DNA from: an uncultured Selenomonadales bacterium
GTDB taxonomy: Bacteria > Bacillota > Negativicutes > Selenomonadales > Selenomonadaceae
Direction: 5' to 3'
DNA: 64,000 nt
Assembly: GCA_900321035.1 (NCBI GenBank)
Contig: ONUH01000010.1
Span: 629-64,628 of the forward strand
The notes below the pieces were generated by a model, which was given only the letters and a program-made list of their open reading frames with translations, searched no databases and had not been told where the DNA came from. Shown one piece after another: positions 6,696-15,624 of this stretch (positions within the stretch are counted from its first letter, which is position 1; each line of letters begins with the position of its first letter). Both the position numbers and the translations under genes were made by a program.

Positions 6696-8406
6696 CGCGT
6701 TCCGCCTCCTCTTGCTTTGTCACGGCCCGTTTCCGCGCGCTGCGGAAGAACGTGTGCCAGTATTCATAGAAGTATTGCCCGTCTGTCAAGTCAAACATGC
6801 TTTCTTCCAGACCGACGACGTCCATAAACGCTTTGGTCCGCGCTTCTTTCGTCCCGACGTCTTGCATCCATCGGCGCCCGGAAACGGGAAGCTCCGAATT
6901 CTCTAACAGCATATCGTAAAGGGATCGGCCGGAAGCCGCTATACTAACTTTCCTAAGGTTGCTTTCCATCGGACCTTTGGGCCGAACTACGTCTTTCAAC
7001 GTTTTCTGATAGCTTTTCCGCAACCCCACTGTTTTTTCCTGCTTCCTGCCGTCCGCGCCCCGCGCGTTTTGCCCGGCGTCCAAGAGATGGTCGAGGCGGC
7101 TGAAGAAATGCGTGAGCCCGGAAAGGCCTTCCTCTTTCGAGTTATACAGCGCCCTGTCGTACTTGGCATTTTTCGCGTCTTCCGCCGCGTATAGCCGGAT
7201 TTGTTCGGCAAGCCGACGTTCGAAGGCTTTCCTTGCAATCTTGGCGGTTTCTTCGGAGGCTTTCTCAAAGCGCAGCGAATCAGGCTCTTTGCTTCCGTTC
7301 GTTTTCGGTTTTGCCCATTTCCCGGCTACTATCGGCCAATGCCGAAGCTGCCCGAAGCCTTCTTCCGTCCGCCGTCCTACGCCCCGATACATAACGCCTG
7401 TCAAAGCGTCAAGGTCCTGTTCCGTCCAATCTCCGTCCTTGACAAGGGAAAATACGGTTCCCGCCGCCAACGCTTGTTCGCGCGGACGTTTCATGCCCCA
7501 GACGCCGACGTAGTTTTCGATTTCCGCACCCGCCGCGAAAACTTTTCCGAGGTGGAAAGCGCTGCTCCCAGTGCGTGCGTTCAAGGCACGCACAATCAGC
7601 CCAAGCGCATTTGGAGCCGTGACGATGACGTGTTGCCCGGCTTCGTTCAGCTGCGGCTCGTCGGCTTCGTCAAAAAGGAGCGGACTGTCCAGCCGCAGGA
7701 TGACAGATTCTTTTTCGATATTCGCCGCAATAAGCGCGGGAACGTCTTCCAATTCCCCGAAGTTCACAGAGCAGTGCCCGTATTGGGTGAATTTCGACCT
7801 TCCCACACGGCATTTGAACTCGTTAGGGATATGCGCGCGCAGAGCGGAAATGTCGGCTTCTTCGCCGATGATCCATCCGATGAAGGTTTGTCCCTCGTCG
7901 ATGGATTCATAGTTGTAGATGCCGCCGTCCTCGCTGCGGCCTTTTTTCCTTTCTTCTTCGCTCGTGCGGCTCATGTGCAGGGAGACGTCTTTCGCCGCCG
8001 ATACGGTCTTGATGAGGTGGTCGTCCGTCAAGACGGCATAGCCGCCAAAAGATTTCATGCCCTTTTGAGGGGAATTGACGCGCATCAGGTCTTCTACGGC
8101 TTCCGTTTGGCCTTCTTTCGCCTTTTCCTTTTGCATGGAAAACGGAATCACAAAAGAACGCTCGCCGTCATCGCAGGCGATATTTGCATCCGTGAAGCGG
8201 AGCGCACCGAAAAATAGACGGCGAAACTCCTCGTTTTGATGCGCTTTCTTCCCAAGCCCGCAGGCGTCGATATATTGCGCAGCCAATACGCCGCGCAATA
8301 TCGAACCGGTGATGGCGTCATGGGTGCCCGTCATGACAGTGGCATTGCTCTCCGTCGTCAGCACGATCGGCGACTTTGTCTCAACGGTCACTTTCAGCTG
8401 CTTCAT
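6688..8406 (-). CDS. csx10: Csx10 (Cas5-group RAMP) with long C-terminal extension
   Basis: 572 aa. The core at 1-360 is Csx10-like: GSILRGVLAAQYI at about 34-46, CRVGRSKFTQYGHC (199-212), the hallmark GRS..xQYG motif, and a final glycine-rich loop GVGRRTEEGFGQ (342-353). Csx10 is the Cas5-type subunit that caps the crRNA 5' tag in type III-D complexes. Residues 361-572 are extra: charged, predicted mostly helical, with no RAMP motif. No separate small-subunit (Cas11) gene is present in this operon, so this tail could supply that function. It begins one base after the cas7 stop and overlaps the double-Cas7 gene by 8 nt. Confidence 0.87.
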   Translation of the reverse strand: MKQLKVTVETKSPIVLTTESNATVMTGTHDAITGSILRGVLAAQYIDACGLGKKAHQNEEFRRLFFGALRFTDANIACDDGERSFVIPFSMQKEKAKEGQTEAVEDLMRVNSPQKGMKSFGGYAVLTDDHLIKTVSAAKDVSLHMSRTSEEERKKGRSEDGGIYNYESIDEGQTFIGWIIGEEADISALRAHIPNEFKCRVGRSKFTQYGHCSVNFGELEDVPALIAANIEKESVILRLDSPLLFDEADEPQLNEAGQHVIVTAPNALGLIVRALNARTGSSAFHLGKVFAAGAEIENYVGVWGMKRPREQALAAGTVFSLVKDGDWTEQDLDALTGVMYRGVGRRTEEGFGQLRHWPIVAGKWAKPKTNGSKEPDSLRFEKASEETAKIARKAFERRLAEQIRLYAAEDAKNAKYDRALYNSKEEGLSGLTHFFSRLDHLLDAGQNARGADGRKQEKTVGLRKSYQKTLKDVVRPKGPMESNLRKVSIAASGRSLYDMLLENSELPVSGRRWMQDVGTKEARTKAFMDVVGLEESMFDLTDGQYFYEYWHTFFRSARKRAVTKQEEAERDV

Positions 8407-8407
8407 T

Positions 8408-9067
8408 TTATACCGCCTCCTTCAGTGCCGCCGCAATCAAGTCTTTTTCCGTCCTGCCGTCCTCCAATCTCATGGAGCAGGCAATGCGTCCGAAGCCTCG
8501 GCTGCGCTTCAATCCCGCCGCTTTGAGATTGCGGAGAGCAAAGGCAAGAGCGCGCAGATGTTGTTCCGTGCCATGCAGCAAACGTATCGTCCCGCAGAAA
8601 ACGACGCCCGCATCGACGACACGCATATTGTGAAGGGACCCTTTTTTGGCGACCCCGTTTTCAAGCTCCGTTTGATAACGAACGGAGGTATAGACGTCAA
8701 GTACGTCGGACGGCTTCAAGAATTCGGGATAGTTCTCCTCCAGCGCTTTCAATTCCTCGCTGATTTTCTTGTAGCCTTCTTTTGTTTCCATATGGAAGTC
8801 GGAAATGACAAGCTGTGCGTCTGATTTCGTATCGTCATGGTGAAACAGTTCTTTCAGCGTTTCGCCGGGAAGCAGCCCGCAACCTGAAAGCTCGGACATT
8901 TCCGAAACTTCCAAGGCGCTTTCGTAAAGGAGCCCCTTGAATCGCTTCGCCGGGAAATAAGGGAGGCCACAGGCATCGTGCACGATCTCGGCGTCAATGT
9001 TGACGTCTTCGCGGCCCGAGCCGAGATGGATGGGCGATATGCCTTCAATCCTGATTTCTATGTCCAT
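8408..9067 (-). CDS. Single Cas7/Csm3-like RAMP protein
   Basis: 219 aa, close to the Csm3 size. The N-terminus IEGISPIHLGSGRED is the first RAMP strand with its typical turn. YFPAKRFKGLLYES (36-49) is the following helix. LKRSRGFGRIAC near 186-197 is the C-terminal glycine-rich loop. Expected role: one backbone subunit of the III-D effector along the crRNA. In III-D variants where Cas7, Cas5 and Cas11 are fused, this protein corresponds to the N-terminal Cas7 part. Here it is a free gene directly before csx10. It starts 4 nt downstream of the cas10 stop. Confidence 0.85.
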   Translation of the reverse strand: MDIEIRIEGISPIHLGSGREDVNIDAEIVHDACGLPYFPAKRFKGLLYESALEVSEMSELSGCGLLPGETLKELFHHDDTKSDAQLVISDFHMETKEGYKKISEELKALEENYPEFLKPSDVLDVYTSVRYQTELENGVAKKGSLHNMRVVDAGVVFCGTIRLLHGTEQHLRALAFALRNLKAAGLKRSRGFGRIACSMRLEDGRTEKDLIAAALKEAV

Positions 9068-9071
9068 ACTT

Positions 9072-10802
9072 TCATACCTCCTTCGGGAGAAATTCCATCA
9101 TTTCAATGGCGTCAACATAAGGCGTTTCTCCCTTGTACCACAAGGAGTCCTCATAGACGCTCCAGTCGGCGACAGAGGGAAGTTTCTGCCCCAACCGGCG
9201 CATTTGTTCGATGAAGCGCACGGCTTCGTCTTCGCTGCGTTGGAGCACGTTCCGCATTTCCTTGATCTTGCTCATAGGAAGCGCCTCCGCATTTTGGGCT
9301 GCGTCTTTCGCGCCATTTCTCAACTGACGGACACAGTCGATGAGGTTCTCAATATTATGAGCGCTTTCTTTTCCTCTCTTTGCTTGACCGTTCCCGACTT
9401 GATACGGTCCGAAGTGCATCATGCCCCTCATGCCCGAATATTCCCTTTCGCGAATCTGCTCCAGCGTCGGCGCCTGCTCGCCATGCAGGATGGCAAAGTC
9501 GAGCCATGAGGTGCCGCGAAGGTCGTCGGCTGTGGCGGTTTTTCCTGCTTTCTCCTCGAAGGATAACAATCTGCGCATTTTTGTCTTGGCGGCGCCGCAA
9601 AGCTGCTCAGCCAATTCGTAGCCACGGAAGAACGGATACGAGGACGGCAGGATGGCAATGCCGGCGCAGCTGTCCATGTGCCGCGCCACGGAAGACTCGA
9701 TTTTCTCGAAGCCCTCCGGCTGCTCCTCCATCAGGATTTCCATGAATTCCTTTGTATAGGTCAGGGCGACTTTCGCCGGGCAGATGAAGGTCACGTCGTC
9801 GCCCCCAAGAATCAGAGGACGAATTGGCAGGATTTTTTTGCCTTCGGTAATGGAACTTCCCTTTTCCTTCGGCTTCAAATCCAGTTCGTCCTCGTAGGCT
9901 CCCTGCTCGCATCGTTTCAGTATCCGCCGAACCAGCAAGGCGAAGCTGCCCTCCGTTTTATTCCTGATATCCGTCGCCAAGATGCGGCGATCCTCCAAGT
10001 TCTTGCACAGCAGACGGAATTTTTGCCCCATGTTGTTCCCGTCGATATGGACGACGGCGATATAGTTGCCCCGCGTTTCGTTCCGCTTCTGCCCCAATTC
10101 GTCAATGGCGCGCGGGAATTCATAGTCCTTAAAGGGTTCTTCAGCATCGGTGTTTTGAAAGAGCCCTTCAAACTTTTCACGCAGCTTTTTGCTTGCCTTT
10201 TCTTCGGCTTCTGTTTTCACTCTCGCTTCCTGCGAAAAGAAGCGAGGACCTTCTCCTTTTTTCCCTTTCTTCCCCATCAGTCCTCTTGTATCGCAGAAAT
10301 TCGCCGCCTCGCCGTTCACTTCGCAGGAAAGGGTCAACCCGGTATAAGGAACGTTGACCTGCGGAAACACTGTCGCCTGTGTTTGCTTCAGCTTCAGATA
10401 AAGGCCGTCAATGCCCTGCTGAAACGCGTCCGGCGATGAAAGATCCAGTTCCCCGAAAGCGGCGCCGATATGCAGTCCCGGACGTTCCGCCAAAAGAAGC
10501 GAGGAAAATCGTGTGACGATTTTCTTTTGTATGTCGGTTTCCGTGTCCTCACGGAAAAGAATCAGCGCGTTGCCGCCGCCGACATACGCGACGGCACATT
10601 TGTTCCGCATCTCTCCATTGGAACCTTGGTACGCGGTATCGACGTCATCCCCAAAGAATTCCTTCAATACATTGTCAATCAGCACGTCTTCGAATACATG
10701 TTCCACCAAAAACGACGCTCCGATGTTCGTCTTGAGTCGGTTCCCTGAGTAGATGTACCGCTGGATTGACCGCGTGTCAAACAGCAGCGCTTTTACCTTC
10801 AT
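9072..10802 (-). CDS. cas10: Cas10 large subunit without HD domain
   Basis: 576 aa, short for Cas10. It starts directly with a palm domain (LLFDTRSIQRYIYSG) and no N-terminal HD nuclease motif is visible. Palm 1 shows AVAYVGGGNALILF (about 70-83). Palm 2 has IAVVHIDGNNMG (248-259) and LILGGDDVTFI (330-340), an intact GGDD that in the family converts ATP to cyclic oligoadenylate when target RNA binds. Single-stranded DNA cleavage by HD is therefore unlikely, while second-messenger synthesis looks possible. It is the first gene of the operon. An AAGGGGGA ribosome site lies just upstream, and a 25-codon open frame overlaps the start. Confidence 0.87.
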   Translation of the reverse strand: MKVKALLFDTRSIQRYIYSGNRLKTNIGASFLVEHVFEDVLIDNVLKEFFGDDVDTAYQGSNGEMRNKCAVAYVGGGNALILFREDTETDIQKKIVTRFSSLLLAERPGLHIGAAFGELDLSSPDAFQQGIDGLYLKLKQTQATVFPQVNVPYTGLTLSCEVNGEAANFCDTRGLMGKKGKKGEGPRFFSQEARVKTEAEEKASKKLREKFEGLFQNTDAEEPFKDYEFPRAIDELGQKRNETRGNYIAVVHIDGNNMGQKFRLLCKNLEDRRILATDIRNKTEGSFALLVRRILKRCEQGAYEDELDLKPKEKGSSITEGKKILPIRPLILGGDDVTFICPAKVALTYTKEFMEILMEEQPEGFEKIESSVARHMDSCAGIAILPSSYPFFRGYELAEQLCGAAKTKMRRLLSFEEKAGKTATADDLRGTSWLDFAILHGEQAPTLEQIREREYSGMRGMMHFGPYQVGNGQAKRGKESAHNIENLIDCVRQLRNGAKDAAQNAEALPMSKIKEMRNVLQRSEDEAVRFIEQMRRLGQKLPSVADWSVYEDSLWYKGETPYVDAIEMMEFLPKEV

Positions 10803-11134
10803 CCCACATTCCCCCTTACAAAAAACTTACTTTGGATATATTCGCCAAAATCCTCGGCGTTCCTTCCTGTGATCATTTCTTTTTCAAAATTTTCACAACC
10901 ATTCGCCCGTCCCCTTTCCGTCGCGCCGATTCTGCTTCCGCAAACAGTATATCTTTTTTTCTCCGCAACGTTTCGGAAAAATGTTGCAAAGTTCATTTTC
11001 AGAAAATATCCGGCGTCTTTTCGAAAAGTTTCCATAAAAAACAGCAACAGTTTCTCGGAAAAAAGAAACTGTTGCCGTAACTTTTCCAAAATCTGCAAAA
11101 TATTTTTGGGAACCGAATACTCCCTATCCAGAAT
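10803..11134. other. Intergenic region upstream of cas10
   Basis: 332 bp holding the terminator of the adaptor gene (11044-11075) and presumably the cas promoter. On the minus strand a TATACT -10 candidate lies near 10940, with no good -35. Two tiny frames end in ATGA overlaps: a 9-residue frame at 10873-10902, then a 25-residue frame at 10799-10876 whose stop overlaps the cas10 ATG. Nothing else is recognised. Confidence 0.5.
11044..11075 (-). terminator. Terminator after the NHLM-type adaptor gene
   Basis: GCAACAGTTTCT and its complement form a 12-bp stem, followed on the minus strand by TGTTTTTTAT. It separates the adaptor operon from the cas operon. Confidence 0.85.
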
Positions 11135-12091
11135 CTATCTGTTCCGGAGCCATTGGCTGATCTTGTAGAAAACCTTCTCGATGGGCGGCTCCCGCTCGAT
11201 GACGATGGAGCCGGTGCAGAAGCTGCCCGCCGTAATCGGACGATGCTTGCCGACCACGGAGGTCCAAAGGTAGCCCGACTCGGAGCTCTCGTCCTTCACC
11301 AATTCGAACTTCACTTCCACCGCCGCGCCGCCGCCCTGGGAAAGGACGTACTGGGCGAGCTGGGCGTTGCCGAGCCCTTTCCGCACGCCTTCGGCAGAAA
11401 TCGGATATTGGGAAACGCTCTTTACCACGCCGATCAGGCTGCCCGTCTGAGTGACGTCCACGCCGTTCGGCGCGAGCTGGACCGTCATGCCCGGTTCCAC
11501 GCGCTTGCCCTTGTCCACGGGAATGTAGAAAACGCCGGTGAGTTCGTCGCGGTTCTGCGTCAGCCGAACGGAACAGACCGGGCTCCCCGGCTGCAGGAGC
11601 TCGCCCTCGGCCGCCATGACCTCGTCCACGACGCCGTCATAATCGGAGTAAATATCTTCCCGCGCCGCCTGCTGATGGCGCTTCGCGTCGTACTGGTAAA
11701 CGCGCCCCTGCACATCCCGGTCGTCCGTGGCCAGCCCCGTGCCGTACTGCGCCATGCGGGTGTCCACCGACTGCTCCGGCTGCTCCATGTGGGCGACCAG
11801 CTGCCCCTTGTGGACGTGATCGCCGGTTTGGACGTAGAGCTCGGTCAATTTTCCGCCCGCCGTATGGGTGATGTTCACCACGCCCGCCGAATCGAGGATC
11901 AGGCCCTTGCCGTCGGCCTTTTCCGTAAAGGAGCCGTAGAAAGACCAAAGCACGATGGCGAAGCAGAGCACGGCGATGGAAATAAGCCCCATCCAGCCCA
12001 CCGGACCGGTGATGCGAATCAGCGAGTCAAGCTTTTCCGGGGACCGGAGCTTGTCGAGGGCAGCCCGGTTGAAAATCTGCTCGTTATTCAT
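11135..12091 (-). CDS. HlyD-family NHLM bacteriocin secretion protein
   Basis: 318 aa. The N-terminus IFNRAALDKLRSPEKLD, followed by one membrane span (about 32-54) and a biotinyl-lipoyl-like segment (GKLTELYVQTGDHVHKGQL), matches the adaptor protein of NHLM-type peptide export systems (TIGR03794-like). Such proteins bridge an ABC exporter in the inner membrane to the cell exterior. The usual long coiled coil is missing or very short. It overlaps the upstream adaptor gene by 4 nt. The peptidase-containing ABC transporters that normally accompany it are not in the window; a terminator and the cas operon follow instead. General HlyD function is certain; the NHLM assignment is by N-terminal resemblance. 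Confidence 0.78.
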   Translation of the reverse strand: MNNEQIFNRAALDKLRSPEKLDSLIRITGPVGWMGLISIAVLCFAIVLWSFYGSFTEKADGKGLILDSAGVVNITHTAGGKLTELYVQTGDHVHKGQLVAHMEQPEQSVDTRMAQYGTGLATDDRDVQGRVYQYDAKRHQQAAREDIYSDYDGVVDEVMAAEGELLQPGSPVCSVRLTQNRDELTGVFYIPVDKGKRVEPGMTVQLAPNGVDVTQTGSLIGVVKSVSQYPISAEGVRKGLGNAQLAQYVLSQGGGAAVEVKFELVKDESSESGYLWTSVVGKHRPITAGSFCTGSIVIEREPPIEKVFYKISQWLRNR

Positions 12092-13281
12092 TGTGCCGCG
12101 CCGCCTTCCGATGGAGCCGCCCCCGTCTCGTCCAATATGATTTCCGCATGGACGCCGTCCGCAAGGCCTTCCATACCGCTGGTCACGACAATCTCGCCCT
12201 CAGACAGGCCGGACAGGACCTCGATATAGGAGCCGTCGTTCGTTCCCGTCCGCACGGCGCGGCGCTCAATCGTACCATCCTTCTTCGCGACGAAAACGGA
12301 CGTGTTCGCGCCGTCGGCCATCGCGGCCAATGGTACGGCCAGCGCGTTGTGGCTCCGCTTCGACTGGAAGCTGACGCCGCCATAGGTCTGCGGCTCCAAA
12401 AGTCCGAACTGGTTGTCCACCTGCCAGAGGGTATTGCGCATGGCGGCCGCTTCGCTGAGCGGCGGGGTAATCTGCGCGATAGTGGCGGTAAATGTCTGCC
12501 GGCTGCCGAGATTGCCTGCAGCGTAATCGGTGCCGTAAACCTTCTTGAAATCCTTGCTCTGGAAAACCAGCTCCGCCTCCTGCCCTATGGTCAGATAACG
12601 GGCGTCCTCGTCCGCCACCGGCGCGGTGAAATACAGGAAACGGAAATCGCCGACGAGGGCGAGGGAAGTCCCCTCCTGCACATACGCGCCCTGCTGACGA
12701 TACAGCACCAGCACTTTCCCGTCGATTGGGGCGACGACCTGCTGGCGCGATTCCTGCACGGCAAGCTGGGCCGCCTTCGCCTCGGCCACGCCGAGACTGG
12801 ACTGCGCTGAGAGATACGCGGCTTCCGCTTCGTCAAACTGCTGGGCGGAAGCGGCGTCGTTCGCTTTCAGGATCTGATAGCGGGTATAGTTGTTCTCCGC
12901 CTTCTTGAGCTCCGCCTGCGCCCGCAGGATATTCGACTCCGCCTCCTGCCGCTGGAGCGGGATATCTTCATTTTCCAGCACGAAAATGACGTCGCCGCGC
13001 CGGACGAAACTCCCCTTCGGCGCAAGGACCTCCACGATCCGCCCGTTCACCAGCGCCACCGCATCGGCCATGTCGTTGGAAAAAAGATTGATCGCGTTCA
13101 CCGTGAGGCGCGGGTTGATGCGGCGCGTGGCAGCCTTCGCGCCGTGCAGCGTCAGCCGCCGCTCCTCCATGCGCCGCGTGATCTGCACCTCGCCCCGCTC
13201 GTTGAGCCATGCGCCGTAAAAGATCGCGCCCAAAGAAATCGCCAGCACAATGCCGAGCCCGACCATGAAATATCTTTTCAT
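12088..13281 (-). CDS. Periplasmic adaptor subunit (RND/MacA-like efflux family)
   Basis: 397 aa with an N-terminal signal anchor (residues 4-26). A split lipoyl domain surrounds an alpha-helical hairpin: GRIVEVLAPKGSFVRRGDVI near 80-99, a coiled coil rich in Gln/Glu/Ala (about 110-175), then VVAPIDGKVLVLYRQQGAYV. Beta-barrel and membrane-proximal domains follow. This is the standard order of membrane-fusion proteins linking an inner-membrane pump to an outer-membrane channel. No pump or TolC gene adjoins. It is translationally coupled (ATGA) to the NHLM-type adaptor, suggesting the two are used together. The substrate cannot be told. Confidence 0.82.
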   Translation of the reverse strand: MKRYFMVGLGIVLAISLGAIFYGAWLNERGEVQITRRMEERRLTLHGAKAATRRINPRLTVNAINLFSNDMADAVALVNGRIVEVLAPKGSFVRRGDVIFVLENEDIPLQRQEAESNILRAQAELKKAENNYTRYQILKANDAASAQQFDEAEAAYLSAQSSLGVAEAKAAQLAVQESRQQVVAPIDGKVLVLYRQQGAYVQEGTSLALVGDFRFLYFTAPVADEDARYLTIGQEAELVFQSKDFKKVYGTDYAAGNLGSRQTFTATIAQITPPLSEAAAMRNTLWQVDNQFGLLEPQTYGGVSFQSKRSHNALAVPLAAMADGANTSVFVAKKDGTIERRAVRTGTNDGSYIEVLSGLSEGEIVVTSGMEGLADGVHAEIILDETGAAPSEGGAAQ

Positions 13282-13457
13282 CTCATTAAATCTCCAATAC
13301 TGCTACATTTCCTATCATTGCACAGAATGTTCTTTATTTATTTTATCATAATCACCAAAATTTTGAACTGCTCCCCGTCAAAAGGACAAGGAAAATTATA
13401 AATTTTTTTGGACGGGCCGTTTCGACGCCGGTATTTTTCGCAGCAGGCATGAAAATA

Positions 13458-13491
13458 ATCCCCGTACGAAACTGATATTTCTTACGGGGAT
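13458..13491 (-). terminator. Terminator-like hairpin upstream of the adaptor operon
   Basis: ATCCCCGTACGAAA pairs with TTTCTTACGGGGAT around a 6-nt loop. On the minus strand TTATTTTC follows. It could be a second guaA terminator or an attenuator before the adaptor genes. Confidence 0.55.
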
Positions 13492-13547
13492 TCGTATAAC
13501 ATCATAGGAAGGGAAACAGTATCATTTTAGCATCACTAAAATTAAAA

Positions 13548-13577
13548 ATCCGTGTCTATCATATGATAAACACGGAC
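13548..13577 (-). terminator. guaA terminator
   Basis: A 15-bp inverted repeat with a mismatch (ATCCGTGTCTATCAT and complement) lies a few bases after the guaA stop. On the minus strand a TTTTTAATTTT run follows. Confidence 0.8.
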
Positions 13578-13583
13578 TTTCAA

Positions 13584-15128
13584 TTATTCGAACTCGATCG
13601 TGGCCGGCGGTTTCCCCGTGCAGTCGTATAGCACGCGGTTGACGCCCTTGACTTCGTTGACGATGCGGCTGGCGGCTTTTGCCAGCACGTCCCACGGCAG
13701 GCGGGCCGGCTCGGCGGTCATGAAATCGCTGGTCAGGACGGCGCGCAGCGCCACGGCGTAGTCGTAGGTCCTGCCGTCTCCCATGACGCCGACGGAGCGC
13801 ATATTGGTCAGCGCGGCGAAATATTGAGCCAATTCCTTGTCCGCGCCCGCGTTCGCGATTTCCTCGCGATAGATGGCGTCGGCGTCCTGTACGAGCCTGA
13901 CCTTTTCCGGCGTGACCTCGCCGATGATGCGGATGCCGAGGCCGGGACCGGGGAAGGGCTGGCGGTTCACGATGTTCTCGGGCAAGCCCAGCGCGCGGCC
14001 GGCTTTCCGCACTTCGTCCTTGAAGAGCAGGCGCAGCGGCTCGACAATCTCCTTGAAGTCCACATAGTCGGGCAGACCGCCCACGTTGTGGTGAGACTTG
14101 ATGACGGCGGCTTTGCCGAGGCCGCTTTCGATGACGTCGGGGTAAATAGTGCCCTGCACAAGGAAGTCCACGGCGCCGATCTTTTTCGCTTCCGCCTCGA
14201 ATACGCGGATGAATTCCTCGCCGATGATCTTGCGCTTCTGTTCCGGCTCGGTGACGCCCTTGAGCTTCGCGAAGAACTGTTCTCCCGCGTTGACGCGCAC
14301 GAAATTCAGGTCGAAGCCGCTGCCCGGGCCGAAGGCCGCCGCGACTTCGTCGCCCTCGTTTTTCCGAAGCAGGCCGTGATCGACGAAGACGCAGGTGAGC
14401 TGCTTCCCGATGGCTTTCGACAGGAGCGCCGCCGCCACCGACGAATCGACGCCGCCGGACAGCGCGCAGAGGGCCCGTCCCTTGCCGATCTTTTCCCGCA
14501 GGGCGGCCACGGTATTTTCGATGAACGGCCCCATGGTCCAGTCGCCCGCGCAGCCGCAGACGTCCCGCACGAAGTTCCGCAGCATGGTCTGGCCCTCGGC
14601 GGTATGCATGACCTCGGGATGGAACTGGGTGGCGTAAAGGCCCTTCGCGGCATTCTCGAAGGCGGCAATCGGGCAGTCCGCCGTTTTCGCCGTCACCGTG
14701 AAGCCCTCCGGCACGCGCGTCACGCGGTCGGTGTGGCTCATCCATACGACGGTCCTGGCGCTGACGCCCGCAAACAGGCGCGACGACGGCGCGGCAATCT
14801 CCAGCTCCGCCCGCCCGTATTCGCTGGTCTCGGCGGATTTCACTTCGCCGCCCAGCGCGTGGGCCATGAGCTGCGAACCGTAGCAGATGCCCAGCACCGG
14901 AACGCCCAAAGAGAACAGTCCCTCGTCGTAGGACAGGGCGCCGTCGCCGTAAACGCTCTGAGGACCGCCGGTCAGGATAATGCCCTTCGGCTGTTTCGCG
15001 CGAATCTCGGAGAGAGACAGCGTGTGCGGATGCACCTCGCAATAGACGTCGCATTCCCGCACCCGGCGGGCAATCAGCTGGTTGTACTGACCGCCGAAAT
15101 CCAGCACCAGCACCAATTCATTCTTCAT
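13584..15128 (-). CDS. guaA: GMP synthase (glutamine-hydrolysing)
   Basis: Converts XMP to GMP using glutamine and ATP, the last step of de novo guanine nucleotide synthesis. 514 aa, the normal two-domain length. The N-terminal class I amidotransferase has [10 protein letters not shown] with nucleophile Cys82, and HPEV with His170/Glu172. The ATP-pyrophosphatase domain has the PP-loop LSGGVDSS (223-230). The C-terminal dimerisation domain ends KPPATIEFE, as in the family. The start at 15128 gives the usual first strand ([15 protein letters not shown]); a longer frame to 15203 only reads through recX. It overlaps the end of recX by 11 nt. Confidence 0.97.
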   Translation of the reverse strand: MKNELVLVLDFGGQYNQLIARRVRECDVYCEVHPHTLSLSEIRAKQPKGIILTGGPQSVYGDGALSYDEGLFSLGVPVLGICYGSQLMAHALGGEVKSAETSEYGRAELEIAAPSSRLFAGVSARTVVWMSHTDRVTRVPEGFTVTAKTADCPIAAFENAAKGLYATQFHPEVMHTAEGQTMLRNFVRDVCGCAGDWTMGPFIENTVAALREKIGKGRALCALSGGVDSSVAAALLSKAIGKQLTCVFVDHGLLRKNEGDEVAAAFGPGSGFDLNFVRVNAGEQFFAKLKGVTEPEQKRKIIGEEFIRVFEAEAKKIGAVDFLVQGTIYPDVIESGLGKAAVIKSHHNVGGLPDYVDFKEIVEPLRLLFKDEVRKAGRALGLPENIVNRQPFPGPGLGIRIIGEVTPEKVRLVQDADAIYREEIANAGADKELAQYFAALTNMRSVGVMGDGRTYDYAVALRAVLTSDFMTAEPARLPWDVLAKAASRIVNEVKGVNRVLYDCTGKPPATIEFE

Positions 15129-15624
15129 AGGAATCCTTCTCCTCCATCCTGAATCCGGGATTTTCTTCCAAAAACGCCTCGACGGCCGCGTCGCACACCT
15201 CATAGGAAAAGCCGCGCCGATAGAGGAACTGCTTCATCTTCTCCGTCTGCGAAGGACCGTGGAATTTTCCCCGGAGCGAACGAACCGCCGCCTTTTTCTC
15301 GCGTTCGTCTCTGTCGGGGTCCTGCGGCGCCGACGCGCGGACCAGCGCCGGCGGGAAGCCGCGCGTCAGCAGCTTTTGCTCGATCTGTCGGCAGCTCATG
15401 GCCCCGTCCTCGTAAAACCGCTGATAGGCGCGGGTGCAGGCCGCTTCGTCGTCCAAATAATGCCGTTCTTCCAGACGCTCCACGGCCCCGTCGATTTCTT
15501 CCTCTTCGTAGCCCCGAATTCGCAGCTTTTCAGTGAGCCGCCGCTTGGAATGTTCCTGTCCCGCCAAAAGCTCCACGGCTTTTGCCAGCGCGGACGGCTT
15601 AGGCCTTTCAGGTTTCTTCCGCAT
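15118..15624 (-). CDS. recX: Regulatory protein RecX
   Basis: 168 aa, basic and helical, with the three-helix repeats of RecX (for example [21 protein letters not shown] and [12 protein letters not shown]). RecX binds RecA filaments and modulates strand exchange. The gene follows recA with a 17-nt overlap and itself overlaps the guaA start by 11 nt. recA-recX coupling is common in Firmicutes; the tail-to-head overlap with guaA is less usual. Confidence 0.9.
   Translation of the reverse strand: MRKKPERPKPSALAKAVELLAGQEHSKRRLTEKLRIRGYEEEEIDGAVERLEERHYLDDEAACTRAYQRFYEDGAMSCRQIEQKLLTRGFPPALVRASAPQDPDRDEREKKAAVRSLRGKFHGPSQTEKMKQFLYRRGFSYEVCDAAVEAFLEENPGFRMEEKDSYEE

Larger units (their letters stand above)
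13282..13583. other. Intergenic region between guaA and the adaptor operon
   Basis: 302 bp with two inverted repeats, 13458-13491 and 13548-13577, both terminator-like on the minus strand. The rest is AT-rich and should contain the promoter of the adaptor operon. No small gene is recognised. Confidence 0.5.

Noticed and set aside
5310-6827. 505-codon plus-strand frame opposite the double-Cas7 gene
   Set aside because: Long shadow frame of GC-rich coding DNA; the minus strand carries clear RAMP motifs.
10799-11098. 99-codon minus-strand frame before cas10
   Set aside because: It crosses the strong terminator at 11044-11075 and has no family likeness; only its last 25 codons could be translated.
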